The notes: generated from the sequence alone by a model not told the origin. Positions 1-10,256 are shown, counted from the stretch's first letter. The stretch: DNA of 64,000 bases from Ophiodon elongatus (GCA_016806645.1 JACSYO010000450.1:62001-126000); one strand, 5' to 3'. A program made the numbers and translations.

Positions 1-240
1 GGATATATTATTTGATTTTTGTCTTTTTTTTTTTAACCATTTTTACACCGATTTCATTCAGTCTTCACCAAATTTGGTGCAACGTTTTTCTGTAAATTGT
101 GGTGTGGTGAGATATATTTTTACCGACTACGACTTGTGGGCACACACACGTTATGATGATGTTTGGCCTATAGGTGGTGCTACATCAGCATGATTTAAAC
201 AGCCATAAGTGACTAGTTAAAAAACTTTCCCCCATTTAGT

Positions 241-441
241 TTCTCCAGCGGAGTCCCACAAGGCTCCATCCTCGATCCCATTCTGTTCTCTACGTACACG
301 AGAGAAATCATTAAAAAATACTTCCGTCGTTATGCCGATGACACTCAACTTTATCTTCCCCTGAAAACAAACGACCCGTTCAGTCTAACCAGACTCATGA
401 ACTGCCTTAAATACATAAAGGGGCCAAACACGACAAAATAA
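241..441 (+). mobile_element. LINE reverse-transcriptase fragment (degenerate)
   Basis: An open plus-strand frame of about 66 codons contains the motif SGVPQGSILDPILF, followed about 17 residues later by YADDTQLYLP. These are adjacent conserved blocks of non-LTR retrotransposon reverse transcriptases; YADD is the catalytic metal-binding box. The frame ends at a TAA at 439-441. No endonuclease or upstream RT blocks are seen, so this is a 5'-truncated, short remnant. The spacing between the two blocks is shorter than usual in such elements, which suggests an internal deletion. The exact clade (L2/CR1/Rex type) cannot be named from this fragment. It lies downstream of aass exon 7 on the opposite strand, within an aass intron. 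Confidence 0.8.
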
Positions 442-918
442 TTACTTTCCTTCAACGGGAGGGAACGTTTGAGCCATCCAACACTTTGACTCCATCAAAG
501 TGGTAATTGTAATAAACAATTTATAGACCACACAATTCATCTAGATGAATTGATAATGAAATGATTGTAAGTTGTAAAAAAAAAAAAAAATTAAATAAAA
601 GTGTGTAATGTATATTTTTCAATCTTACTTAAATTCCTTTCCTTTTTAGTATTTTACATGTTCTTCTGGTAGATGTACTGGTTCATGATGAAAGTCAACA
701 CTAAAAGTTAAACCTGATCACGGCTGTGTGAGAACCGGCCATGTGGCGTCTGTTCTGAAAGACGCCAGCTGTTTAGTGCCAATGACCGAAAATAGAGGAC
801 GAGGCCTCCGAGGGGGACCGACGGGAGCAGGTGGGACGAGGAGTGTTGTAACCGTGTCGTAACCGTGTCGTAAACCGTGGTTTAACCGCGGTGGCGGGAC
901 GGAGGCCGGCCGACTCAC
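442..918. other. aass intron, no gene seen
   Basis: The stretch is AT-rich with a 14-A run near 577. Some of it may be the tail of the LINE fragment. I searched the minus strand for the next aass exon and did not find it, so that exon must lie left of position 1. Confidence 0.5.
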
Positions 919-1046
919 GCTGGTCCTGAAGTGCGAGGTGTAAAGTTCCGGGTGGTCCTCGTACTCCATGGGGTCGTAAAAGCCGTCGCTCTTCCTCATC
1001 AGGTGGTGATGTCGGCTCAGAACGGTGGCGTACACTTTGGTCATAT
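919..1046 (-). CDS. aass: aass coding exon 7 (last one in the window)
   Basis: This 128-nt exon completes Asp and encodes MTKVYATVLSRHHHLMRK, FYDPMEYEDHPELYTSHF and RTS, ending in phase 0 at AGC|GTGAGT. The open frame continues into intron sequence, so that part should not be read as protein. Confidence 0.93.
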
Positions 1047-4000
1047 CTAACAAGGGAACAACACACTGTAAACGATCAGGTATGCACTTATGTCACGATG
1101 ATCTTCCTTGATTATATTTAAATTCATATGGACAATATAACTAATTGGTCTCTGCTGGAGTCTGGTCTGAAGGAGGTTCTGGTGAACCTGCATGATGTCA
1201 TCTGGTTTCACCAGAATCCGACCCGGTGGCCCCGATGAGGAGCTTTAAGAAGAACTCTCTAGAAATAATTGCTGAATGTCTCGTTTACCTTCGCTGGCCG
1301 TTTCGAGGCATCAACACAACAGGCGGCTTCTATCCACCGATTCTAAACTATTCAGTTGCCATGGTGACACGGCGAACAGTGGTTGATTCGGGGAAACAAA
1401 CGTGACCTTCGGGGGTTTTCAAACGTATTGTCCCTCCGCTGCTCTGCAGCACTCGCCGCGTTGACTTCCTCACCGTTGCAGCAAATGAACACGACGCACT
1501 ATTAATACGACACGGAGACACAAAGAGCAGCACAGGGACGACATACCTCCCGTTTCAGAGACGTCCTTCAACTCGTGAGGTTCAACATACTCGACAGGAA
1601 GCTCGTTAAGGATGTCTTGGGCTCCCTGCAGGGAAGAAAAGAGGGTAATAAAGTCAAATTCCCCAAATATTCCTCAGTGGCGTCCGGATTTCTGCGTTTC
1701 TTTGCTCGGCGTTGAACCCGGCTGTACCTTGGAGACGTTGCCGGTGCCGGTGAAACAAAACGTCACGGGGCCGATGGATTTGGGCATGAGCCCCATGGAG
1801 ATCACATACCCACAATCCCTCACGGCCTGGATGGCCTGGCTGACGTTCCTGTAGTTGTGAGCCATGCCGATGTGCTGTGAGCGGCAGAGAGACAGGAAGT
1901 GACGGGTCAAGAAAAGTCTCGCTGGGGGGAAACAGGAAGCTGGTTTACACGTTTCAGTTCTTTTGGATCGAATTCATGAAGAACGTTCTCTTACCATGAA
2001 GGGAGTGTGGTGGCCGAGAGCGAGGAAGCGAAGCCCCAATCCGTGCAAAATGTTAATCATTCCTACAAAAACAACAAAAAGAGAAAAAACAAATACAGAT
2101 TAACTCCGTTTAACCCTCTGAACCCGAAAGCCTAACGCAGGTTCAGGGCATGGATGCTCCATGTGCTCTATATATTAAGCTATTCACATCCTCACACGTT
2201 TCACAGAATTATTATCACATGACTGTTGGTCTCAGATGAATCAATTATGGCTTCGTAGTTTCACTGATGAGCTCAAAATTTTATGATTTTTACAGAATCT
2301 GGTTAAAGCAAGCGGATTATTTGTGGCGACATTTTAAATGAGACACGTAGAACAGCAAGGTGAAGAGGTTAAAATATTCTAAACACAGCGTTCACTTCAA
2401 CTAATATTGATTCTTTTAGGCGTCTGAAATGCGTCCGCAGCAGCGCTCTGCTTTTCTCCCGAGCTGCTGCCAAACGTTTTGACTTTTTTTGGAAGGAGGT
2501 CTTCATACCTGTGATCCCGGCCCAGTGACCAAACGCTACGATCCGGAAGCCGTTGGCATCGACCATCTTCTCGTAGTCGATCAGACGAACCTCCTGAGGA
2601 CACAAAACTCACTTCGTTGTAGTTTCCATTAAAGAAAAGACAAAAAACACTCAGACGCACGGCAACAGATTCTGTGGAAGATAAACGCACTTAAGGTGGA
2701 CTGACCTTTAAGGTGGACTGACCTTTAAGGTGGACTAGTCTCCTTCATGTCACGAGTTCTGCTCTGCTCTGTTATTTTCTTTTAAATATTTATTTTAACT
2801 GTTTAACTGAAAGCACGTTTAACCAGTTAACTATCAACAGAACTATGTTCTGAAAACGCCCCTTTAGTTGCTTCCTGTGTGACCTCATACATCTTAAAGA
2901 CTGAATAAATGTTAGTTAAGGTACCATCTGTCGCCGAATGAGGTAACACAGTACTTATATTTATATATTTGCACTATTACGATCCGTCTGTGGTGGCGTT
3001 CTCAGAAAAAAATAAACTTTATTAGTGGACGTCCATAAAAGTGGACGTAGTCGTTGTGAAGCCTCGAGTTCGGCGATTCCGCCGTCGCCATCTTGGATTA
3101 CGGCCGTCGCCATATTATTTTTTGCAACCAGTGAACAGGAAGTGACCATATGTGGACTGAAGAGGACGTAGAGACACCGTATACGTCTCTGGTGTCGACC
3201 TGTCAATCACCTTGTAGCCCCGCCCCTAAAGCATCCCCTGCTTTATGGTCTGTTTGACTCTAAATGGACCATAATTTACTAAATGAACATCATGCTGTAT
3301 TGAAGAAGACTTGAAACTAGAGATTGAGACATAAACTCATGTTTACTCATGTCATTCAGTAAATTATGGTCTATTTAGAGTCAAATAGGCCATAAAGCAG
3401 GGGATGCTTTAGGGCGGGGCTACAAGGTGATTGACAGGTTGTCCGGTCTGGGAGTTGTCCGTGTTTTCGTCTTACAACTCTAACCCTTTCACAGTGTGTT
3501 CTCACTTCATGATAGTCAATTATAACATCTTGGTCACCTATAAATATTCAGCGTTCGGATGTAGGTTGCATAAAAACAAGATGGCGACGGCCAAAATTCC
3601 AAACTCGAGGCTTCAAAACAGCAGTTGACTAACAGATAACGTCACAATGACTACGTCCACTGCTTACAAACAGTCAGCGGTGCAGGAGCTCCGGAGACAG
3701 ACCGGAATTACATTAAATTACATTAAATTACATTTAATTCATAAAAAATTGATAACAGCTTTCCAAATTTGGCTTAAAGAAGTCCGTTACTTCTGTTCTA
3801 AGGGCTAAAGTAGAGCACTACCAACATCATTAAACCGTGACCTTTACATTACGAGTGTCTCGTATCGGGGTCAGGACTTCATGGCTCACCTTCTTCAGCA
3901 GGTCGTCCAGCAGCCCCATGTTGGGCTCCTGAGCCTTGATGGTGTGGGAGAAGAAAGCGTACGTCTTCCGGGGAATGATCTTCTCCTCCGGCGGCCTCTT

Positions 4001-5106
4001 CACCCCGAGGATGAGCGACGCCTCCGAGAGGTCCTCCTGCAGGACGGCCCCCGCCCTGATGTAGTCCTGACAACAGAGTACAGGCCGGATGAGACTAGAT
4101 CTTTATTTCATTTATTAAATGAGAAATTTAAAATGACTATATAAAGATAGTTGTGCAAAAATAAAGTCAAATATCCACTAACGCAACTCTGGCAGCCATA
4201 ATGTGTGTACGGTTTACAATATAAACAAAAGGTGTATAAGTATATGTATGAATAATAAATACTACACTATGCATGTACATGCATTAAGCATAGGGCGTTA
4301 TGTATAGTATATGTACATTATATATACTATACATACTCCATACAGTAATAATACATCACTATTAATTACACATACCAGTACTGTATTATTACTGTATATA
4401 ATGTGTATAGGAATAATAAAGTACTATAAATTATATATAATAGAAATGAAAGAATATGGCAACTGAATACCATAAAAATATAATACAAATATATTAATAA
4501 TACAAATATACTTCAACTAATGATGAAAAATATTATAATAATAATGAATACATACTCATAATACATATAATAATAATAAATATTATAATAATGATAAATA
4601 AATGTAATAATAATGAATACATACTCATAATAATAATAATACATATAATAATGATACAAATATAATAATAATAAATATATCACGCAATAATAATAATACA
4701 TATTATTATTATTATTATTATGATTAAATACAATATTAATAATAATAATGGTAGTAATATAATAATGTTATATAATGGTTGCGTAATATAAAGCAACGTG
4801 TATATGTTAGATGCGTACTACTACCACATACTACTTCTCATAGTACTACTTCTGTAGTAACAGTGCTACTGGACCTCGGGGCCTCACCTTCTCGTGGATG
4901 GCTCTGCGGTTGGACGGCTGCAGCAGGACCTTGACGCCGGCGGTGGTGAGCTCCTTGACGTGCTTCGGGGCGAGCGGCGCCCTCCTCTCCCAGGGGTTGA
5001 TGTCCTCGCGGCGGATGGCCATGACGGCCCCGTGGTGCTCATGGCGGCGCTGGGCCGCGAGGCAGCTCCGCGTCCTCTTTCCTTGGCGGCTGAGGAGTCT
5101 GAACAT
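919..5106 (-). CDS. aass: alpha-aminoadipic semialdehyde synthase, N-terminal part (partial gene, 7 exons)
   Basis: AASS is a bifunctional mitochondrial matrix enzyme of lysine catabolism. Its N-terminal lysine-ketoglutarate reductase half condenses lysine with 2-oxoglutarate to saccharopine, and its C-terminal half is saccharopine dehydrogenase. Seven exons join on the minus strand: 5106-4888, 4066-3890, 2593-2509, 2062-1995, 1874-1728, 1625-1547 and 1046-919. All have AG/GT borders and compatible phases, giving 301 codons. Diagnostic stretches are WERRAPLAPKHVKEL, GVKRPPEEK, TYAFFSHTIKAQEPNMGLLD, LIDYEKMVD, LGHHTPFM, GMAHNYRN, TFCFTGTGNVSK and VEPHELKDVSETG. The first 28 residues are rich in Arg and poor in acidic residues, as expected of a mitochondrial targeting peptide. 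Only part of the reductase half is present; the rest runs off the left edge. An alternative ATG lies in frame upstream at 5148. Confidence 0.96.
1547..1625 (-). CDS. aass: aass coding exon 6
   Basis: This 79-nt exon encodes GAQDILNELPVEYVEPHELK and DVSETG, plus one nucleotide of a split Asp codon. Its donor is GAG|GTATGT. Confidence 0.94.
1728..1874 (-). CDS. aass: aass coding exon 5
   Basis: This exon has 49 complete codons, from HIGMAHNYRNVSQAIQAVRD to FCFTGTGNVSK. The Gly-rich FTGTGNVSKGAQ junction with exon 6 is strongly conserved in the reductase domain. Confidence 0.95.
1995..2062 (-). CDS. aass: aass coding exon 4
   Basis: This 68-nt exon completes the split Gly codon and encodes MINILHGLGLRFLALGHHTP followed by FM. 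The acceptor is TTTGTAG and the donor ATG|GTAAGA. Confidence 0.94.
2509..2593 (-). CDS. aass: aass coding exon 3
   Basis: This 85-nt exon encodes EVRLIDYEKMVDANGF and IVAFGHWAGIT and ends with one nucleotide of a split Gly codon at ACAG|GTATGA. Confidence 0.95.
2990..3287 (-). mobile_element. interspersed repeat family R1, copy 1 (reverse orientation)
   Basis: On the minus strand this matches the body and distal end of the repeat seen at 5368-5905 and 26229-26822. It has the CCATAAAGCAGGGGATGC block, the GGGCGGGGCTACAAGGTGAT block, the cact-tcctgttcactggttgc block and a terminal YY1-like AAGATGGCGAC (3094-3084 on the minus strand). It lacks the CTCF-type tandem units. It sits in the aass intron between exons 2 and 3. 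Confidence 0.75.
3198..3439. repeat. imperfect inverted repeat of about 89-bp arms (head-to-head R1 pieces)
   Basis: The arm 3198-3287 and the reverse complement of 3351-3439 agree at all but a handful of positions. Both contain the block CCCCGCCC(C)TAAAGCATCC. A loop of about 63 bp separates them. The transcript of aass intron 2 could fold this into a long hairpin. Confidence 0.8.
3351..3640 (+). mobile_element. interspersed repeat family R1, copy 2 (forward, degenerate)
   Basis: It starts with the CAGTAAATTATGGTC to GATTGACAGGTT block and ends with the CAAGATGGCGACGGCCAAAA and CTCGAGGCTTCAAAAC blocks also found in the copies at 5.8 and 26.7 kb. The middle is diverged or replaced. Confidence 0.65.
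3890..4066 (-). CDS. aass: aass coding exon 2
   Basis: This exon has 59 complete codons, beginning DYIRAGAVLQEDLSEA and ending NMGLLDDLLKK. The acceptor is TTGTCAG and the donor AAG|GTGAGC. It encodes the ILGVKRPPEEK and TYAFFSHTIKAQ segments typical of the lysine-ketoglutarate reductase N-domain (alanine dehydrogenase/PNT-like fold). Confidence 0.95.
4500..4760. repeat. ATA/AAT-rich simple repeat
   Basis: Degenerate AAT/ATA trinucleotide runs fill aass intron 1 between exon 2 and exon 1. The spurious Tyr/Ile-rich frames here are not coding. The flanking 4140-4500 is AT-rich with TATA/TACA dinucleotide drift and no gene. Confidence 0.85.
4888..5106 (-). CDS. aass: aass coding exon 1
   Basis: This exon has 73 codons from MFRLLSRQGK to RRAIHEK and ends in phase 0 at AAG|GTGAGG. 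It carries the Arg-rich presequence and the start of the reductase domain (AIRREDINPWERRAPLAPKH). I chose the ATG at 5106 because a good acceptor (TCGAAGCAG) ends at 5121, 14 nt upstream of it, which suggests a non-coding 5' exon further up. If that acceptor is used, the in-frame ATG at 5148 is intronic. Confidence 0.93.
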
Positions 5107-5120
5107 GACTTCACCGCCCG

Positions 5121-5360
5121 CTGCTTCGAGGGAAAGACGTGGAGCCACACACCATAGTCAGAGGAAGAAATGAGCTTAAGAATAAGCTTACTAATATATA
5201 TATATTTTTTTTTTAATTCTTTGGAAATGTCAGTGTTTCTCTGTGTATTACTGTACGTTTGACTCACTGACAAAACAGCATTGAAGTATGATTCAGAGGT
5301 CAGAGGTCAACTTACGTTTGCTGCTTGGAAAGAGCTACTGAGGGACCAGAAAAAACTGTG
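5121..5360. other. aass 5' flank or 5' UTR intron
   Basis: The stretch directly above the aass start has a (TA)n/T-run at 5193-5216 and a double nuclear-receptor half-site (AGGTCAGAGGTCA) near 5296-5308. No coding sequence is seen. Confidence 0.4.
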
Positions 5361-5367
5361 ATGAGAC

Positions 5368-5905
5368 AGAACTGGTTGTATAGAAGTCAAAGCTTCATGT
5401 GTTAAAGCTGCATTCTCTCTCCTGACCACCAGGGGGCGACTCCTCTGGTTGTATAGAAGTCAAAGCTTCATGTGGTAAAGCTGCATTCTCTCTCCTGACC
5501 ACCAGGGGGCGACTCCTCTGGTTGTATAGAAGTCTATAGAAAATGACTCTACTTCTCTCTTGGTTTATTCCCTCAGTAAACATTGTAAACATGAGTTTAT
5601 GTCTCAATCTCTAGTTTCAAGTCTTCTTCAATACAGCATGATGTTCATTTAGTAAATTATGGTCCATTTAGAGTCAAACAGACCATAAAGCAGGGGATGC
5701 TTTAGGGGCGGGGCTACAAGGTGATTGACAGGTTGACACCAGAGACGTATACAGCGTCTCTACGTCCTCCTCAGTCCACATACGGTCACTTCCTGTTCAC
5801 TGGTTGCAAAAAAAAAAAAAAAAAAAACATGGCGATGGCCGTAATCCAAGATGGCGACGGAGGAATCGCCGAACTCGAGGCTTCAAAACGTCAGTCCACA
5901 AAGAA
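5368..5905 (+). mobile_element. interspersed repeat family R1, copy 3 (most complete with both ends)
   Basis: The copy starts with two 73-bp tandem subunits, each containing TGACCACCAGGGGGCGACT (5423-5441 and 5496-5514). A body of about 200 bp common to the other copies follows (CTCAGTAAACATTGTAAACA, then CCATAAAGCAGGGGATGC, then GGGGCGGGGCTACAAGGTGA). The distal end has the CTTCCTGTTCACTGGTTGC block, a poly-A of about 22 nt, AAGATGGCGAC (5848-5858) and CTCGAGGCTTCAAAAC. There is no coding capacity, so it is a non-autonomous element. The class is not recognised. Confidence 0.8.
5423..5514 (+). promoter_or_regulatory. two CTCF-core-like motifs in R1 copy 3
   Basis: TGACCACCAGGGGGCGACT occurs twice, 73 bp apart and in the same orientation. 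It matches the vertebrate CTCF core (TGGCCACCAGGGGGCGCTA) at 16 of 19 positions, including the whole CCACCAGGGGGCG centre. Occupancy is inferred, not seen. Confidence 0.6.
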
Positions 5906-7250
5906 AATTTAAATTGGCGGAGAAGCGGCCAACAACATTAGCATTTCTTTCTCTTGTCGTGGTGGCTGTTTACTTTACCTGCGTGTACTCCACACTACAC
6001 CACCGTGGTATGACAAGACAACAGATTACAGGCGTCGCTGACCATTGTTGTCTTTACTAGCAGCTGTTGTGTAGTTAAATTCTGCTTTTTAGAATTGTTC
6101 TACTGCCGACATGCGGAGGAAGCTGCTGTTATTGCAGCGATTGGCGAGCGGCGTGACCGGATATATGTTTGAAGTCACGTTTTGAGGCTTCGAGGTCTTT
6201 CCTTTTCTTATTAATGCTTATTTTAACTTTCAACTATTGTGACGTTTACACAGAAACTGTAAAGGATCAAACGCATAAATGTTTTCCAGCCACCAGCAGA
6301 GCTACGAGTGAGAAAATGTGTCTGAGTTTATAGAGGAAGATTTTATGTATCAAGCATGACCTTTTATTATGAAAGCGCAGAATAACACTTGTCGTTTTTA
6401 TTTTCTGTAACTAAGCAACTAATCTACTGTACGTGAATGGTCATGTGATATTCGTTTTCACATACAAGGAATTGGACGAGGTGAAAAGTGCATAACAATA
6501 AACAGACATATAATAAAACAATTTAAATAATAAACATTGTGCAATAGTATGGCAAACTGGCAACCACTTGTTGAGAAGCGATGGAACTGGGTTCGGGAGA
6601 CAGCCTGTGGCTGAATGCTGCCAATGCACCTTTAAGCGTCTTGCAAAACCTCAAATGCATCCTGCACGTCCCCGAGGGGGAGGGGTCCCGACCCCCAGGT
6701 TGGGAAGTACTGATGGTGCTGTAAACCTGCACCACCAATGCAAGGCTTTCCAGCGGAAGTCTTGCTCACTGGGCCACTGGCGGATCGATGTGTCACAGTC
6801 ATATGAAACCTGTTCACTAACGAGCCGAAAGCCAAAGCAAGAATCCCCGTGAAGTCAATGCTGAGACCCGCAGACTCGAACGTATAAATCAGTGAAAAAG
6901 TGAATGGAGTTTGGTGCAGCTCGAAGTCGCCTGTGTGGCTCTAACCTACACTGGAACCGCATGGGTCAGCTCCGGGGTTTGGGTTAACGCTCGAGTCGCT
7001 CTCCAACGTGCACACCTAGGTTACCTGCTGCACGTGCAGCAGCGACCGAGGTCGAAAACTCACCTTTTTTTTTTTTTTCTTCTTCTTCTTCTTCCTTCCC
7101 TGTCCGGTTTGTGTTCACCGACAGCACCGGAGAGTCACGCAGAGGTGAGAGACGGTCTGCAACTAACCCAAGAGAGTAAAACTCATCGGGTTCCGGTCAG
7201 AATTTCAAAATAAAATGAAAAAAGTTTCAGAACTTTATTTAATGTTTATG
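5906..7250. other. upstream of aass, no gene seen
   Basis: Mostly unique AT-rich sequence. Around 6660-6710 there is a GTCCCGACCCCCAGGTTGGG block reminiscent of the ends of degraded hAT-like elements, but I could not delimit an element. A T/TTC run lies at 7064-7096. Confidence 0.35.
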
Positions 7251-7329
7251 TGACTTCAATTTGTGCCTTTTATTCTGAAGGCAAGACCATTGATTTATTT
7301 TAGGGGGAAACGTGTTGTGGGTGGGTTTG

Positions 7330-7690
7330 TTTTAAAGTACGGGGGCACCCCGTGTGGGCGGCTTCGATGTGCTGTACGAGCGCGCGCGTTTAGAGCGACA
7401 CGTGAAACGTGCACGCCCGACCTAGAGATAAAGGAAGTGGGATACGAGTTGATAAACTCCGCAGGCGGAGCTGCGTGGGGTGTCACCGCCTCTACAGCGA
7501 CGCCCCGGAGGAGAGAAACGAGCGCACGACTGCCGCAAGCCCTCCAAACTAAAAATCTGTCGCGTGACGTCACGGTCCAGGAGGCGCAGAGCGGAAGCCT
7601 CTCGGCCAATCAGCTGCCGTAGCTGAGGAGCGGCCTCCCGCTCGGCCCTGTCGCACTGTGATGACGTAGAGGAGCGCGCGTACTGTGGTC
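7330..7690 (-). promoter_or_regulatory. aass: CpG-rich candidate promoter of aass
   Basis: This is a block of CpG-dense sequence in an otherwise AT-rich neighbourhood. It contains a palindromic CRE (TGACGTCA, 7565-7572), a second CRE half-site (TGACGTA, 7662-7668) and a CCAAT box in GGCCAATCAG (7606-7610). It lies about 2.2-2.6 kb upstream of the aass ATG, and a possible 5' UTR acceptor at 5121 would fit a non-coding first exon here. No TATA box is convincing. The first-exon donor could not be pinned down, and an unrelated plus-strand transcript from the same island cannot be excluded. Confidence 0.5.
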
Positions 7691-7850
7691 ACCCCCCAAG
7701 TTCAGAGACTCAAACTTATGAACACCAAGAAAAGGGACAAAACTGTTAAAGTGTATGCTGAACTCTCAAAGGATTTTATATGTTTTGATTGTATTAATCC
7801 CAATTCAACTATTTTGAATTAGCATTATTATTTTTATTAATTTAATTATT

Positions 7851-7881
7851 ATTTATATATATATATACATATATATATGTA

Positions 7882-7918
<37 letters not shown>

Positions 7919-8061
7919 GTATATGTATATATATATATACAGATAGATAGATTATGTATAATCCAAACTCTTCAAATGCAGATCATCAGCATATGAACAC
8001 AGATTATAGTCCTCCTTTTGTTTGGCTAATATTCAGTCAACATACCTTGTGTATAAATATA

Positions 8062-8100
<39 letters not shown>
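7851..8100. repeat. (TA)n microsatellite clusters
   Basis: Interrupted TA/TATG dinucleotide arrays lie at about 7851-7945 and 8059-8100, split by about 110 bp of unique sequence. A 30-T run follows at 8296-8325. Confidence 0.9.
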
Positions 8101-8102
<2 letters not shown>

Positions 8103-8296
8103 TTTAAAGTGGAATAAAATGTTTCCCAGAAGTGATCACAGATTTTATTCTTTTATTATTATTTCCTCGTTAAGCGTCTGCAGCAGGAGGCTCCCGTCGG
8201 AAAAATTCAAATAAAAACAAACCTTCACCGTGACAAGAAACTTTTTTTTTTTATAACAGTAGCACAATTTAAAATAAATATCATAAAACACTTTCA

Positions 8297-8327
<31 letters not shown>

Positions 8328-8630
8328 TAATCCTGAGATTGAAATCAAAAATAACAACAGACGGACCAGAGATGTCGAGGTGAAGCGAGGCGGGTTTTTA
8401 GTTTCATTTGAGGGCGTTCACATCAAAATGTGGGAATTATTACCTTTTTTATAATAAAGTGATACTTCTGCTCTATTGCAGCTTGGCTTACAGTGTTTTT
8501 TCTATTATCTTGACCATCATTTCTCTATAATAATAACATTATACTTCACTGAGCCGTCGGACGATCAGACAAACTAGTTCACCTGAAAGTCTGCGAGAAG
8601 AAGAACTGTGTGTGCGACACGACGCCGCTC

Positions 8631-8652
8631 AAAGGTCAAAGGTCAAAGGTGA
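8631..8652 (+). promoter_or_regulatory. triple DR1-type nuclear receptor half-sites
   Basis: Three AAAGGTC/AAAGGTG units in a row (AAAGGTCAAAGGTCAAAGGT) make two overlapping DR1 elements of the HNF4/RXR-PPAR type. The site lies between aass and fezf1. Function is inferred from the motif only. Confidence 0.45.
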
Positions 8653-8920
8653 AGCCCGTGAGTCTGTGACCCGTCTGCTCGCCTGACTTCTTCGCTCTCG
8701 TGTTTTTTTGGGGAGGAAAAACACAAACCGGGGGTCTCGTGACGAAAACCAAGCAAACTGTGCAAAGACCGACTTTCAAACATAAGGAACACCGGTTCGA
8801 TTCTGACTCCGGTCGCGACGCGTTTGTCTGTCTTCTTCTTTTTGTCCACAAACCCCGAGAAGAGTCCGTCTCTCAACACTTTGTCGGACTTCCTGTCTGC
8901 GTCTCTCAGCTCGAGGTGAT

Positions 8921-9712
8921 GTAGTGTCATCAGTAGTGTCAACAGTAGTGTCATCAGTAGTGTCATCAGTAGTGTCAACAGTAGTGTCATCAGTAGTGTC
9001 AACAGTAGTGTCATCAGTAGTGTCATCAGTAGTGTCAACAGTAGTGTCAACAGTAGTGTCATCAGTAGTAGTGTCATCAGTAGTGTCAACAGTAGTGTGA
9101 TCAGTAGTGTCATCAGTAGTATCAGTAGTAGTGTCAACAGTAGTGTCATCAGCAGTGTCATCAGTAGTGTCAACAGTAGTGTCAACAGTAGTGTCATCAG
9201 TAGTGTCAACAGTAGTGTCATCAGTAGTGTCAACAGTAGTGTCAACAGTAGTGTCAACAGTAGTGTCATCAGTAGTGTCAACAGTAGTGTCAACAGTAGT
9301 GTCCTCAGTAGTGTCAACAGTAGTGTCATCAGTAGTATCAGTAGTAGTGTCAACAGTAGTGTCATCAGTAGTAGTGTCCTTAGTAGTGTCAACAGTAGTG
9401 TCCTCAGTAGTGTCAACAGTAGTAGTGTCATCAGTAGTATCAGTAGTAATGTCAACAGTAGTGTCAACAGTAGTGTCATCAGTAGTGTCTCAGTAGTATC
9501 AGTAGTAATGTCAACAGTAGTGTCAACAGTAGTGTCATCAGTAGTGTCATCAGTAGTGTTAACAGTAGTGTCAACAGTAGTGTCCTCAGTATTGTCAACA
9601 GTAGTGTCCTCAGTAGTGTCATCAGTAGTGTCAACAGTAGTGTCAACAGTAGTGTCCTCAGTAGTGTCAACAGTAGTGTCAACAGTAGTGTCCTCAGTAG
9701 TTTCAGTAATTT
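8921..9712. repeat. 12-bp minisatellite (AGTAGTGTCAAC / AGTAGTGTCATC)
   Basis: About 65 units of a 12-mer alternate between AGTAGTGTCAAC and AGTAGTGTCATC, with some CCTC variants and occasional 3-, 6- or 9-bp indels. Because the unit is a multiple of three and has few stops, several frames on both strands stay open for hundreds of codons (Thr-Val-Asp, Thr-Leu-Leu or Ser-Ser-Val peptides). I do not regard these as genes. Confidence 0.95.
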
Positions 9713-10250
9713 CCTCAAACTGCTGGAAATAGAGCGTTTTGTTGGGGACTATTTTCTGCGGCGGATGGATCCACACTTGGCGCTCTGGTGAGTTTGTGGC
9801 AGACGAAGGAAGAGCGGACGACACTCGTTCGTCGGATGAACTCGGCGTTTGGTTTTCCGTCTTTTCGTGGGATTTGATTGAAACGCGACGTTGAATCCCG
9901 CGTCTGACGCTCAACGTCTGCGAGGTTTCACCTCATCTCTGGTCTCAGAGTTCCTCGATCTCACATCCTGAGACGCAACTGAAAAGTAATGAAGTCGAGT
10001 AAATCACCGATGACGATCGGCCGCTACGATGCAAAGGGTTCGCTTCGCCCTCGCTGAGGCGTCCTCCGCTCGAGCCGAGAGAGTCAGAAGCATCGCGGCG
10101 AGTCGTGGGGGGTCAGAGGTCACGGGGTATCGGGTCTGAGGGCCCAGGGCAAGATCTTGCATGGTCAAGATCAAGAGGGGGGGGGGGGGTCAAGGTTTGG
10201 GGTCAACGGGCCTGAGAGGAGGCGTCTTGTACAAAGGAAACTAAATGTCT
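9713..10250. other. intergenic between fezf1 3' end and the minisatellite
   Basis: Moderately GC-rich, with a G-run at 10171-10187. No exon with convincing similarity is seen. Confidence 0.35.
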
Positions 10251-10256
10251 TTTATT
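10251..10256 (-). terminator. fezf1: candidate fezf1 polyadenylation signal
   Basis: AATAAA is on the minus strand 958 nt downstream of the fezf1 stop. It would give a 3' UTR of about 0.97 kb. It is the first canonical hexamer I noticed on that strand after the stop. Confidence 0.45.

Noticed and set aside
6640..6720. GTCCCGACCCCCAGGTTGGG block resembling hAT transposon ends
   Set aside because: No matching opposite terminus or 8-bp target duplication could be found.
8785..8805. B-box-like GGTTCGATTC suggesting a tRNA or SINE
   Set aside because: No A box at the proper distance and no cloverleaf stems.
8643..9914. 423-codon minus-strand open frame
   Set aside because: Spans a 12-bp minisatellite that cannot generate stops in frame; starts at a non-ATG codon, has no domain and no splice context.
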